A stretch of DNA of 64,000 nucleotides from an uncultured Oscillospiraceae bacterium. Lineage in GTDB: Bacteria > Bacillota > Clostridia > Oscillospirales > Oscillospiraceae. A program made the position numbers and the translations under genes. The notes under the pieces are model-generated. The model had not been told where the DNA came from. It saw only the letters and a list, made by a program, of their open reading frames with translations, and searched no databases. Below are positions 1 through 7,837 of this stretch, piece after piece (the stretch's first letter is position 1; every line of letters begins with the position of its first letter). Where the stretch lies: contig CAKTMO010000006.1 of assembly GCA_934573935.1 (NCBI GenBank), forward strand, positions 8,997 through 72,996, read 5' to 3'.

Positions 1-1
1 A

Positions 2-568
2 TCGCAGCCGCGGATTTCGCGTTTGCTGTTGCTGTGCGCGTTTTTTGCCGTTGGCATCGTAGGCGGGCAGCTGGTGCCCCGCACGACGGTCAGCGGCGAG
101 CTGGCGGAGTATGTGCGCGGCCTTGCGCATCTGACAGCGCAGAGCGACACGGTCAGAGCATCGCTGCTGGGGGTGGCCGTCGCCTATCTGCGGGAGCCGG
201 CTGTTCTTTTTTTGCTGAGTTTTTGTGCCTTTGGCACGGTGTTGATCCCGTTGGTCTGCGCGTGGCAGGGGTTTACGTTGTCCTTTGCGGTGGCGTGCCT
301 TGCCAACGGACTGGGACAGGACGGCTTTTTGCTGTCTCTGGCGGCGTTTGGGATACGGGCGGCGATCCTGCTGCCCTGCACGCTGCTGATCGCCCAGTGG
401 GCGATGGACAGAGCGCTGCTCCGCCTGCACAGACAGGGCGGGGGCGACGGCGCCGCTTTGTGGCGCAGAAGACTGGTGGTCTGCCTGATGCTGCTGGTTT
501 TGGGCATCGTATTGGAAGCGATGGTAGTCCCGCAGCTGTTTTCTCTGGCGTTGAGCCGGATTATCTGA
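2..568 (+). CDS. SpoIIM-like sporulation membrane protein, 5' end outside window
   Basis: The frame is open from the first bases of the window, so the gene probably starts upstream. The visible part (about 188 codons) is strongly hydrophobic, with four or five membrane segments, including ones near the start, around the FLLSFCAFGTVL stretch and at the C-terminus (LVVCLMLLVLGIVLEAM). Membrane topology, size and position directly upstream of xerD fit stage II sporulation protein M, a forespore-engulfment membrane protein. I see no catalytic motif, so the family call rests on topology and synteny. The gap to xerD is 21 nt and contains an AGGAAAGGAGAG-type ribosome binding site, suggesting one transcript. 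Another small SpoIIM/DUF95-like membrane protein remains possible. Confidence 0.6.
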   Translation, partial: SQPRISRLLLLCAFFAVGIVGGQLVPRTTVSGELAEYVRGLAHLTAQSDTVRASLLGVAVAYLREPAVLFLLSFCAFGTVLIPLVCAWQGFTLSFAVACLANGLGQDGFLLSLAAFGIRAAILLPCTLLIAQWAMDRALLRLHRQGGGDGAALWRRRLVVCLMLLVLGIVLEAMVVPQLFSLALSRII

Positions 569-589
569 GAGGAAAGGAGAGATGCGTAT

Positions 590-1474
590 ATGGCCGATCA
601 TATTGCGGATTACCGCCGCTATTTGGCCGAAGAGAAACAGGTGCGGAGCAATACGCTGAACTCCTATATCCGTGACCTGAACCAGTTCAAGACATGGCTG
701 GCTGGCGCGGGTATCTCCGATTGGAAAAAGGTCAAAAAGGAGACCATCAGCGAATATCTGCAATATATGGACAGCAGCGGGAAATCACCGGCCACGGTCA
801 CCCGTTCCGCCGCATCGATCCGGTCGTTCTATCAGTTCATGGCGCAGTCGGGACGGGTGAAGAACGATCCGGCCAAGACGGTATCCGGCAGGAAGGTACA
901 GCGGAAATACCCAGAGGTGCTGACTGACCGCGAGGTGGAGCTGTTTTTGGAGCAGCCAAAATGTGTTGATGAAAAGGGCTTTCGGGATCACGCCATGCTG
1001 GAGCTGCTGTATGCCACCGGCATACGGGTGTCGGAGCTGATCGGCCTGAACGTGGAGGATGTGAACCTGACGGTGGGATTTATCCGCTGCGCCGGCAACG
1101 GGAAGGAGCGCGTTATCCCCTTGTACGCGGCGGCGGTCAAGGCGCTGCGGGAGTATATGACGGTCATCCGCCCCAGGATCCTGGAGGATGAGGCGGAACG
1201 GGCGCTGTTCGTCAACATGAACGGCAGCCGTATGACGCGCCAGGGCTTTTGGAAGATCATCAAGCACTATCAGGAGAAGGCGGAGATCACCAAGGATATC
1301 ACGCCCCATATGCTGCGCCACAGCTTTGCGGTGCATCTGCTGGAAAACGGCGCGGATCTGCGTTCTATTCAGGAAATGCTGGGGCATGCGGATATCTCCT
1401 CCACCCAGATCTATACCCATGTGGCGCAGAAGCAGCTGAAGGACGTGTATCAAAAGGCACATCCCAGAGCGTGA
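590..1474 (+). CDS. xerD: Site-specific tyrosine recombinase XerD
   Basis: A 294-residue tyrosine recombinase. The N-terminal SAM-like core-binding domain covers about residues 1-90 and the catalytic domain about 108-290. The catalytic set is visible: R146 (ATGIRVSEL), K172 (GNGKER), H240-x-x-R243 (HMLRHSF), H266 (LGHADIS) and the nucleophile Y275 (QIYTH). Length and motifs match chromosomal XerC/XerD proteins, which resolve chromosome dimers at dif with FtsK. It follows a SpoIIM-like gene, an arrangement common in Firmicutes. A second tyrosine recombinase occurs at 47695 in this window, so which one acts as the dif recombinase cannot be settled from sequence alone. Confidence 0.93.
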   Translation: MADHIADYRRYLAEEKQVRSNTLNSYIRDLNQFKTWLAGAGISDWKKVKKETISEYLQYMDSSGKSPATVTRSAASIRSFYQFMAQSGRVKNDPAKTVSGRKVQRKYPEVLTDREVELFLEQPKCVDEKGFRDHAMLELLYATGIRVSELIGLNVEDVNLTVGFIRCAGNGKERVIPLYAAAVKALREYMTVIRPRILEDEAERALFVNMNGSRMTRQGFWKIIKHYQEKAEITKDITPHMLRHSFAVHLLENGADLRSIQEMLGHADISSTQIYTHVAQKQLKDVYQKAHPRA

Positions 1475-1485
1475 TCACATAGAGA

Positions 1486-1521
1486 GTGCAGCCCAGCCGG
1501 TTTGCGGGGCTGTACTTTTTT
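1486..1521 (+). terminator. Rho-independent terminator after xerD
   Basis: GTGCAGCCC pairs with GGGCTGTAC (one G:U pair) across a short loop and is followed by a run of seven T. It separates xerD from the ruv operon. Confidence 0.8.
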
Positions 1522-1552
1522 TGCCCTTTGCCGCCTTTGCGGCGAATTATGG

Positions 1553-1581
1553 TTGCCACAGGCGGGGAAAAAGAGTATAAT
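1553..1581 (+). promoter_or_regulatory. SigA-type promoter of the ruvCAB operon
   Basis: TTGCCA at 1553-1558, a 17-bp spacer and a perfect TATAAT at 1576-1581. It lies about 30 bp upstream of the ruvC start and just after the xerD terminator. Confidence 0.7.
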
Positions 1582-1610
1582 AGATTGAATTATTATGGGG
1601 AGGGAGCGCT

Positions 1611-2123
1611 GTGCGTATTTTGGGGATCGATCCAGGCGTCGCCATTGTGGGCTTTGGCGTGCTGGATTGCGCCGGAGCCACACAGAAAATGATACAGTAC
1701 GGCGCCATCAATACACCGGCCGGTATGCCGCTGGCCGCCCGTCTGGCATTGATCGAAAGCGATCTTCAGCAGCTGATCGAAGCGTTTCATCCGGACGAAA
1801 TGGCGATCGAGGAGCTGTTTTTCAGCAAGAACATTACCACCGGCATCGCGGTGGCCCATGCCAGGGGCGTGATACTGTGTACGGCGGAAAAGCTGCATCT
1901 GCCCATCTATGAATACACACCCATGCAGGTCAAGCAGGCCGTGGTGGGCTACGGCCTGGCGGAGAAAAAGCAGGTGATGGACATGACCCGCCGTCTGCTG
2001 AAGCTGAAGGCCATCCCGCGGCCGGACGATGCGGCTGACGCGCTGGCGATCGCCATCTGCCATGCCCGCAGCGCCACCAGCCTGCTGCGGCGCAGCGATC
2101 CCAATGTGAAGGAGACCGTGTGA
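1611..2123 (+). CDS. ruvC: Holliday junction resolvase RuvC
   Basis: A 170-residue RuvC endonuclease that cuts Holliday junctions after RuvAB branch migration. The RNase H-like acidic residues are visible: D7 in GIDPG, E67 in AIEEL, and D140/D143 in RPDDAADAL. The start is a GTG preceded by GGGGAGGGAG, and the first residues MRILGIDPG match the family start. It is the first gene of ruvC-ruvA-ruvB; its stop lies within a few bases of the ruvA start, which suggests translational coupling. Confidence 0.96.
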   Translation: MRILGIDPGVAIVGFGVLDCAGATQKMIQYGAINTPAGMPLAARLALIESDLQQLIEAFHPDEMAIEELFFSKNITTGIAVAHARGVILCTAEKLHLPIYEYTPMQVKQAVVGYGLAEKKQVMDMTRRLLKLKAIPRPDDAADALAIAICHARSATSLLRRSDPNVKETV

Positions 2124-2125
2124 CT

Positions 2126-2728
2126 ATGTTTTACTATCTTAACGGCATCGTGGCCGAGCGCGAGGCAAATCTGGCGGTCATCGACTGCGGCGGCGTGGGC
2201 TATGCCTGCGCCACCACCAACTATACGCTGTCACAGCTGAAAAAGGGCGAAAAGGCCAAGCTGTACACCTATATGAGCGTCCGCGAGGATGCCGTGGAGC
2301 TGTTTGGCTTTTCCAGCCAGGGCGAGCTGCACAGCTTCAGGCTGCTGCTGAATGTGTCCGGTATCGGCCCGAAGGCGGCGCTGGCGATCTTGTCCGCCAT
2401 CACGCCGGCGGATCTGGCCATGGCGGTGGTGATGGGCGATGAAAAGACACTGACTGCCGTTCCTGGCATCGGCAAGAAGATCGCCCAGCGGATCATTCTG
2501 GAGCTGAAGGATAAGCTGGCCAAGGAGCAATCCTTCTTTACGGCGGGTGATGGCGGCGGCGCGCCGGTGATGGCCGTTCCTGGCGATAAAGCCAAGGAGG
2601 CGGCGGCGGCACTGGCGGTACTGGGCTACAGCGGCGCCGAGGTGGTGGCGGCATTGAAGGGCATCGACATGACCGCCCTGCCGCTGGAGGAGATCATCCG
2701 CCAGGCGCTGAAGCGTATGGTGAAGTGA
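2126..2728 (+). CDS. ruvA: Holliday junction branch migration protein RuvA
   Basis: The DNA-junction-binding subunit of the RuvAB motor, 200 residues. The N-terminal OB fold (about 1-65) is followed by helix-hairpin-helix motifs ([13 protein letters not shown] and [12 protein letters not shown]) and a C-terminal RuvB-contacting domain (about 150-200). I chose the ATG at 2126 because RuvA proteins start M-[FIY]-x-Y-L-x-G. A GTG at 2120, overlapping the ruvC stop, is in frame and better spaced from GGAG, so a start two codons earlier is possible. Confidence 0.95.
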   Translation: MFYYLNGIVAEREANLAVIDCGGVGYACATTNYTLSQLKKGEKAKLYTYMSVREDAVELFGFSSQGELHSFRLLLNVSGIGPKAALAILSAITPADLAMAVVMGDEKTLTAVPGIGKKIAQRIILELKDKLAKEQSFFTAGDGGGAPVMAVPGDKAKEAAAALAVLGYSGAEVVAALKGIDMTALPLEEIIRQALKRMVK

Positions 2729-2741
2729 AGGAGAGGACAGC

Positions 2742-3782
2742 ATGAGCATTGATTACGGAAACGACATCTATGAAGAGCCTATTGTGTCCACCACCTTTCT
2801 GCCGGAGGACGCGCAGGAGCGGTCTCTGCGGCCCCACACGCTGAAAGAGTATATCGGCCAGGAAAAGGCCAAGGGAAACCTGTCTGTATTTATCGAGGCG
2901 GCGCGCCGCCGCGGCGAGTCGCTGGATCACGTGCTGCTGCACGGCCCTCCTGGGCTGGGCAAGACCACGCTGGCGGGGATCATTGCCGCCGAGATGGGTG
3001 TCAATATCCGCATCACCTCCGGTCCGGCCATTGAGAAGCCGGGCGATTTGGCGGCACTGCTGACCAATCTCAGCGAGAACGACATTCTCTTCGTTGACGA
3101 GATCCATCGGCTGAATCGCGCCGTGGAGGAGATCCTGTATCCCGCCATGGAGGACTATGCCATTGATATCATTATCGGCAAGGGGCCCTCCGCTAATTCG
3201 ATTCGTCTGGATCTGCCGCATTTTACATTGATCGGCGCTACCACCCGCGCCGGTTCGTTGTCCGCGCCGCTGCGGGACCGCTTTGGCGTGACGCTGCGGC
3301 TGGAGCTGTATACGCCGGATGAGCTACAGGAGATCGTGACCCGCAGCGCCGGTATTCTGGAGGTGCCCATCGAGGAGGCAGGCGCTATGGAGATCGCCCG
3401 CCGCTCCCGCGGGACGCCCCGTATCGCCAACCGGATGCTGCGGCGTGTCCGCGACTTTGCGGAAGTGAAGGCCGACGGCGTGATCACCCGCGAGGTGGCG
3501 GACAGCGCGCTGCTGGCGCTGGAGGTGGACTATCTGGGACTGGATCAGGTGGACCGCCGGATGCTGCGGGCGATCATTGAGAATTACGGCGGCGGTCCGG
3601 TGGGACTTGATACGCTGGCGGCCACCATCGGGGAAGAGTCCGTGACGCTGGAGGATGTGTATGAGCCGTATCTGATGCAGCTGGGTTTCCTGACCCGCAC
3701 GCCCCGTGGGCGCTGTGTGACCCAGAAGGCCTACGAGCATCTGCACATGGCGTTTTCCGGACAAACGCAATTGGAGCTGTAA
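2742..3782 (+). CDS. ruvB: Holliday junction ATP-dependent helicase RuvB
   Basis: A 346-residue AAA+ motor of the RuvABC resolvasome. Walker A is GPPGLGKTT (about residues 68-76) and Walker B is the DEIHRLN segment. Sensor 1 is around [18 protein letters not shown] and the arginine finger lies in that DRFG stretch. The C-terminal winged helix includes [11 protein letters not shown]. It has full family length and follows ruvA by 13 nt with a GGAGAGG ribosome binding site. Confidence 0.97.
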   Translation: MSIDYGNDIYEEPIVSTTFLPEDAQERSLRPHTLKEYIGQEKAKGNLSVFIEAARRRGESLDHVLLHGPPGLGKTTLAGIIAAEMGVNIRITSGPAIEKPGDLAALLTNLSENDILFVDEIHRLNRAVEEILYPAMEDYAIDIIIGKGPSANSIRLDLPHFTLIGATTRAGSLSAPLRDRFGVTLRLELYTPDELQEIVTRSAGILEVPIEEAGAMEIARRSRGTPRIANRMLRRVRDFAEVKADGVITREVADSALLALEVDYLGLDQVDRRMLRAIIENYGGGPVGLDTLAATIGEESVTLEDVYEPYLMQLGFLTRTPRGRCVTQKAYEHLHMAFSGQTQLEL

Positions 3783-3795
3783 GGGAGAGTTGAAA

Positions 3796-5145
3796 ATGGG
3801 CAAATTATTTGGCACAGACGGTATTCGCGGCGTGGTGGGCACGACCCTGACGGCGGAGCTGGCCTTTCATGTGGGGCAGGCGGTGGCCACTGTTTTGCGG
3901 GAAGAACTGGGCCACAAGCCGCTGATCACCATCGGAAAAGACACACGCATTTCCTCGGATATGCTGGAGGCGGCATTGAGCGCCGGCATCTGCTCGGCAG
4001 GCGGCGACGTGCTGCTGTTAGGGGTGATCCCCACCCCCGCTGTGGCGTTCCTGACCGTGCAGGAGAAGGCGGACGCAGGCGTGGTCATCTCCGCCAGTCA
4101 CAATCCCTATGAGTACAACGGCATCAAGGTTTTCAACGGCCAGGGCTATAAGCTGCCCGACGCGATGGAGAACCGTGTGGAGGAGCTGATCCTGCGCCAC
4201 GACCAGCTGCCGGTCATGACCGGAGGCGGCTTGGGCCGCTGCCGGAATGGCGCGCAGGAGATGCATGACGATTATATCGGCTATCTGCTGGACACCATCG
4301 GCTGCGACCTGTCCGGCCTGCGGGTGCTGGTGGACTGCGCCAACGGCGCTGCCGCCGCCACGGCGCCCGATCTGTTTCAGCGCCTGCCGGTGATGGCGGA
4401 TTTCATCAACATTGATCCCGACGGTGTCAATATCAACAGCGGCTGCGGCTCCACCCATCTGGAACAGCTTTCCGCCATGACGGTGGCGGGGAAGTACCAG
4501 CTGGGCATTGCCTTTGACGGCGATGCGGACCGCTGCCTGCTGGTGGATGAAAAGGGAAATACCATTGACGGCGACAAGATCATGGCTGTGTGCGGCAAGG
4601 CGCTGCGGCAGGAGGGGAAGCTGACCAACAATGCCATGGTGGCCACGGTCATGTCCAACCTGGGGCTGCACGAGTTCTGCCGCGGCGAACAGATCCAGCT
4701 GGTCTGCACCGATGTGGGCGACCGGCACGTGCTGGAAAAAATGGTGGAATGTGACTACGCCATCGGCGGCGAGCAGTCGGGCCATATGATCTTTCGCCAG
4801 TATGCCACCACCGGTGACGGCGAGCTGACGGCTCTGCAATTTCTCAAGGCGCTGAAGGGCTCCGGCCAGACCGCGTCTGAGCTGGCGGGGTGCTGCGCAC
4901 AGTATCCGCAGGAGCTGATCAATGTGGCGCTGCCTCACACAGCGGGAGAGAAGGAACGCATCATGGCGTCGCCCCTTCTGTGGCAGGCTGTGCGGGAAAA
5001 AGAGGCGGCGCTGGGCGACGAGGGTCGTGTTCTGATCCGTCCCTCCGGTACGGAAGCGCTGATCCGCGTGATGGTGGAAGCCAAAACCGATGAATTGGCC
5101 CACGAAACGGCGGCGGATTTGGCGGAATTGGTCAAAAAGATATAG
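3796..5145 (+). CDS. glmM: Phosphoglucosamine mutase
   Basis: Converts glucosamine-6-phosphate to glucosamine-1-phosphate for UDP-GlcNAc and peptidoglycan synthesis. Of 449 residues, the start MGKLFGTDGIRG is diagnostic. The phosphoserine loop is ISASHNPYEYNG (S101), the Mg site is FDGDADR, the sugar-binding loop is GEQSGH and the phosphate-binding loop is RPSGTE. The ATG at 3796 lies 8 nt after GGGAG; an in-frame TTG two codons upstream is less likely. It follows ruvB by 13 nt and may be read from the ruv promoter. Confidence 0.97.
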   Translation: MGKLFGTDGIRGVVGTTLTAELAFHVGQAVATVLREELGHKPLITIGKDTRISSDMLEAALSAGICSAGGDVLLLGVIPTPAVAFLTVQEKADAGVVISASHNPYEYNGIKVFNGQGYKLPDAMENRVEELILRHDQLPVMTGGGLGRCRNGAQEMHDDYIGYLLDTIGCDLSGLRVLVDCANGAAAATAPDLFQRLPVMADFINIDPDGVNINSGCGSTHLEQLSAMTVAGKYQLGIAFDGDADRCLLVDEKGNTIDGDKIMAVCGKALRQEGKLTNNAMVATVMSNLGLHEFCRGEQIQLVCTDVGDRHVLEKMVECDYAIGGEQSGHMIFRQYATTGDGELTALQFLKALKGSGQTASELAGCCAQYPQELINVALPHTAGEKERIMASPLLWQAVREKEAALGDEGRVLIRPSGTEALIRVMVEAKTDELAHETAADLAELVKKI

Positions 5146-5181
5146 GAGATCACAACTATTTCACAAATTTTCTCGGATAGC

Positions 5182-5211
5182 TTGACAAATGAATTATCGA
5201 AAAGGTATAAT
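5182..5211 (+). promoter_or_regulatory. Consensus SigA promoter abutting the sigH start codon
   Basis: A perfect TTGACA (5182-5187) and a perfect TATAAT (5206-5211) are separated by 18 bp. The -10 box ends only 5 nt before the sigH ATG at 5217, so transcription should begin at or within the start codon. No Shine-Dalgarno sequence can fit between them. Confidence 0.8.
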
Positions 5212-5216
5212 AGATA

Positions 5217-5840
5217 ATGGTAAATAGCAAAGAGGATCGTTATGATTTTTTAGAGACATTGGCTGACGAGCAGCTCTGTGCCGCCTGCCAGAAGGGGAAC
5301 CGGAATGCCGAGGATGTTTTGGCGGCGCGGTATCACCGGCTGGTGCGCCGCATCGCCCGTCCCTACTTCCTTGCCGGCGGCGACAATGAGGATCTGTTGC
5401 AGGAGGGGATGGTGGGGCTGATCAAGGCCATGCGCGAATATGACCCCGCGCAGTCCGCGTCCTTCTGCACCTTTGCCGAGGTGTGTATCCGCCGGCGTCT
5501 CTATTCGGTGCTGAAATCCGCTGCGTCGGGCAAGCATCAGCCGTTGAATCAGGCGATCCCCCTGAATCCCTCATTCTTTGACGTCAGTCTCGCTTTTGCA
5601 CAGGACGACCCCGAGGTTCTGCTGATCGACAGGGAAAAAACCGCCGGTCTGCTGGAGTACGCATGCAAACAGTTATCCGCCTTCGAAGCTGAGATTTTAG
5701 GGTACTATTTGGACGGTCTCACCTGCCGTGAGATCGCAGAGACTGTGGGCAAACCACCGAAATCTGTGGAAAATGCTGTGCAGCGTATACGCCGCAAGAT
5801 CGGGCGGCAACTTTCATCCGGCGATTCCAGCAAAGGCTGA
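5217..5840 (+). CDS. sigH: RNA polymerase sigma factor SigH (sigma-30 family)
   Basis: A 207-residue sigma-70 family protein. Region 2 contains ARPYFLAGGDNEDLLQEGMVGLIKA and the SFCTFAEVCIRRR segment. Region 4 has an HTH around LTCREIAETVGKPPKSVENAVQRIRRK. The order and wording of these blocks, including KHQPLN after region 2, closely follow Bacillus SigH, which starts sporulation and transition-state transcription. The ATG at 5217 gives the expected short N-terminus before the ADEQL block and no better in-frame start is visible. The start sits 5 nt after a consensus -10, so the mRNA may be leaderless. A zinc-ribbon gene follows by 33 nt. Confidence 0.88.
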   Translation: MVNSKEDRYDFLETLADEQLCAACQKGNRNAEDVLAARYHRLVRRIARPYFLAGGDNEDLLQEGMVGLIKAMREYDPAQSASFCTFAEVCIRRRLYSVLKSAASGKHQPLNQAIPLNPSFFDVSLAFAQDDPEVLLIDREKTAGLLEYACKQLSAFEAEILGYYLDGLTCREIAETVGKPPKSVENAVQRIRRKIGRQLSSGDSSKG

Positions 5841-5873
5841 ACGCAATATATTTCTCAAAGAGAGGGTAAAATC

Positions 5874-6152
5874 ATGTACGAAGACAAGACCTTAGTTTGC
5901 AAAGAGTGTGGCAATGAATTCGTTTTCACCGCCGGTGAGCAGGAGTTCTACGCTGAGCGCGGCTTCCAGAATGAGCCCCAGCGCTGCAAGGCCTGCCGCG
6001 ACGCTCGCAAGAACGCTGCCCGCGGTCCCCGTGAGTATTTCACTGCCGTGTGCGCTGCCTGCGGCGGCGAGGCCAAGGTTCCCTTTGAGCCCAAGTCCGA
6101 CCGTCCTGTGTATTGCAGCGATTGCTTCGCCAAGATGCGTCAGAACGGCTAA
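5874..6152 (+). CDS. Small zinc-ribbon protein
   Basis: A 92-residue protein with four CxxC knuckles arranged as two zinc ribbons: CKEC, CKAC, CAAC and CSDC. Between the first pair is a GEQEFYAERGF segment typical of the 'zinc-ribbon domain containing protein' family of Firmicutes, whose function is not established. The ribosome binding site AAAGAGAGGG precedes the ATG. It follows sigH in the same direction and is closed by a strong terminator, so the two may share a transcript. I infer a nucleic-acid or protein-binding role only from the fold. Confidence 0.8.
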   Translation: MYEDKTLVCKECGNEFVFTAGEQEFYAERGFQNEPQRCKACRDARKNAARGPREYFTAVCAACGGEAKVPFEPKSDRPVYCSDCFAKMRQNG

Positions 6153-6185
6153 TTCATCTCCCACACCTATGCTGATTTGATAAAA

Positions 6186-6219
6186 AGCCTCCGGCACGCG
6201 ATGTGTGCCGGAGGCTTTT
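6186..6219. terminator. Strong bidirectional terminator
   Basis: AGCCTCCGGCAC pairs with GTGCCGGAGGCT and is followed by TTTT; the opposite strand also has a T tract. It lies between two convergent genes (zinc-ribbon and GntR). Confidence 0.88.
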
Positions 6220-6236
6220 CTGTGTCTGTAAGGGGC

Positions 6237-6884
6237 TTATAATTCCGTTACCGCGGTTTCCACCACGCGGGTCATCTGGTCGGAGTAGGTCTGCAGCGTT
6301 GCGCATACCGCGTCGGCATCGCCGTTCATGGTGTCCAGCAGCATCTGCTGAAGGATCTCAATGTCCGCCGCGCGCTGTGGGATGCAGGAGGCGTAAATAT
6401 AGCGCAGCAATAGCTGTTGACCCTGGATGGCAAGCATATGCCGGTCCAGCCGCCGGTTGCCGCAATTGTGGTAATAGGCTCCCAGAAATTCCTTGAAGGC
6501 CATCACCTCGTCGTGTTCGGTCTCGGCATCGGCGTAATCCTCCAGCTGCTTGCGCAACTGCTCCACAATGGTCAATCGGTCACCGTAGGTCATGGCCAGA
6601 TGGATCGCGGCGCTGTGCAGCGTCATGCCAAGCTGCTGGATCTCGATCACGTCATGGGGCGCAAGTGAGATGATGTGGGCGCCCACGTTGTTTTCGTAGA
6701 CCACCAGCCCCTCTTGCTGCAGGCGGTTGATGGCTTCGCGGATAGGGGTGCAGCTGACGCCCATGCGATCCCGCAGCTCGTTGACGTTCAGCTTTGAGCC
6801 GAGAGGGAGCTGCAGCTGAATGATGGACTCCCGCAGCTTATCATATACCATATCCACCAGGGACTTTTTTTGAATAGAGAGCAT
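6237..6884 (-). CDS. GntR-family (FadR/FCD type) transcriptional regulator
   Basis: 215 residues. The N-terminal winged HTH (about 1-75) contains LRESIIQLQLPLGSKLNVNELRDRMG and the recognition part TPIREAINRLQQEGLV. The C-terminal all-helical FCD ligand-binding domain (about 85-210) has acidic and His residues typical of metal/carboxylate pockets (HDEVMAFKEF and YYHNCGNRRLDRH). It diverges from a B3/4-domain gene, and the shared upstream region carries repeated CTTGCA/TGCAAG half-sites overlapping both promoters. It therefore probably represses itself and its neighbour. The ligand is unknown. Confidence 0.88.
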   Translation of the reverse strand: MLSIQKKSLVDMVYDKLRESIIQLQLPLGSKLNVNELRDRMGVSCTPIREAINRLQQEGLVVYENNVGAHIISLAPHDVIEIQQLGMTLHSAAIHLAMTYGDRLTIVEQLRKQLEDYADAETEHDEVMAFKEFLGAYYHNCGNRRLDRHMLAIQGQQLLLRYIYASCIPQRAADIEILQQMLLDTMNGDADAVCATLQTYSDQMTRVVETAVTEL

Positions 6885-6908
6885 AAGTGCCTCCTGAATA
6901 TATTGCTT

Positions 6909-7041
6909 CTTGCAAAATGCAAGTTTATTATAGTAACATGCGCAGTAAAATGCAAGTGAAAAACAATAGAATTTGTCGAAAATAAAATTATTTTTGGGCT
7001 TGCATTTTTGGCGAAAAGTGATATCATATCTTGCAAGATAT
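6909..7041. promoter_or_regulatory. Divergent promoters with a GntR operator array
   Basis: Operator elements: the palindrome CTTGCA-AAA-TGCAAG (6909-6923), the half-site TGCAAG (6951-6956), the half-site CTTGCA (6999-7004), and the 16-bp perfect palindrome ATATCTTG/CAAGATAT (7026-7041). Minus-strand promoter for the GntR gene: TTGCAT (6955-6950), 17 bp, TATAAT (6932-6927); its start point falls in the first palindrome. Plus-strand promoter: TTGCAT (7000-7005), 16 bp, TATCAT (7022-7027), overlapped by the last palindrome. The geometry fits repression of both genes by the GntR protein. Confidence 0.72.
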
Positions 7042-7081
7042 ATTTTTGCGTCAGGGTACGCAGATAGAAGGAGGCAATGTT

Positions 7082-7795
7082 ATGTACTATCAGGTGTCAA
7101 CGGAGTTTTTTGAGAAGCTGCCCACCGCGTATTTTGGCGCCGTGGCGGTACGCGGGCTGGACAATACCCGCGAAATACCGGAGCTGGAGCAGATGCTGGC
7201 GGAGAATGTGACTGCCTGCGAGGCGTATTTTACCGGAAAGAAGCCGAAGGAGACGGAGGACATCGTTCCGTACCGCACTGCATTTACCGCGTTGGGCATC
7301 AATCCCAATAAATTCATGTGCTCCATCGAGGCGCTGCTGACCCGCATTGCCAAGGGAAAAGGTTTCCCGCATATCAACGCCGCTGTGGATCTGGGAAACG
7401 CCGTGTCCATCAAGTACCGCCTGCCTATGGGGGCTCACGACCTGGATACCATTGACCAGGGGCTAGATGTGCGTCTGGCGGAGGAGGGAGATACGTTTAT
7501 CCCCTTTGGCAGCACCGAGGAGGAGACGCCTGATGTGGGCGAGGCTGTCTATGCCTCCGGCAACGAGATCCGCACCCGCCGCTGGACATGGCGTCAGTCC
7601 GAACGCGGCAAGATCACCAATGAGACCAAGGCTATCCTGTTTCCCATCGACGGCTTTTCCGATGTGAATCAGGAGGAGGTCCACAAGGCCGCCGATGAAT
7701 TGATCGACCTGCTGCACCGCTACTTCGGCGACGGCATCCAGATCGAGGTGGGCTATGTCAATAAGGATCAGCCCCGCTTTGAGTTTTTCAAATAA
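7082..7795 (+). CDS. B3/4-domain protein (PheT tRNA-binding-domain-like)
   Basis: 237 residues starting MYYQVSTEFFEKLP. The body carries the B3/B4 fold found in the beta subunit of phenylalanyl-tRNA synthetase and in stand-alone bacterial proteins: the VPYRTAFTALGINPNKF segment, INAAVDLGNAVSIKYRLPMGAHDLD, and later a G-x-E-I/V-x-x-G-like strand. Stand-alone members are annotated as DNA/RNA-binding or tRNA-editing-like, but their activity is unproven. The ATG at 7082 has AAGGAGG 7 nt upstream. The gene is probably controlled by the divergent GntR regulator, which hints at a metabolic rather than housekeeping role. Confidence 0.8.
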   Translation: MYYQVSTEFFEKLPTAYFGAVAVRGLDNTREIPELEQMLAENVTACEAYFTGKKPKETEDIVPYRTAFTALGINPNKFMCSIEALLTRIAKGKGFPHINAAVDLGNAVSIKYRLPMGAHDLDTIDQGLDVRLAEEGDTFIPFGSTEEETPDVGEAVYASGNEIRTRRWTWRQSERGKITNETKAILFPIDGFSDVNQEEVHKAADELIDLLHRYFGDGIQIEVGYVNKDQPRFEFFK

Positions 7796-7796
7796 C

Positions 7797-7836
7797 AAAA
7801 AGGAACGCTTTTCCCATGGGAAAGCGTTCCTTTTTT
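7797..7836. terminator. Bidirectional terminator between B3/4 gene and selD
   Basis: AAAAGGAACGCTTTTCCC pairs with GGGAAAGCGTTCCTTTT, with T/A tracts on both strands. It serves the two convergent genes. Confidence 0.88.
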
Positions 7837-7837
7837 G

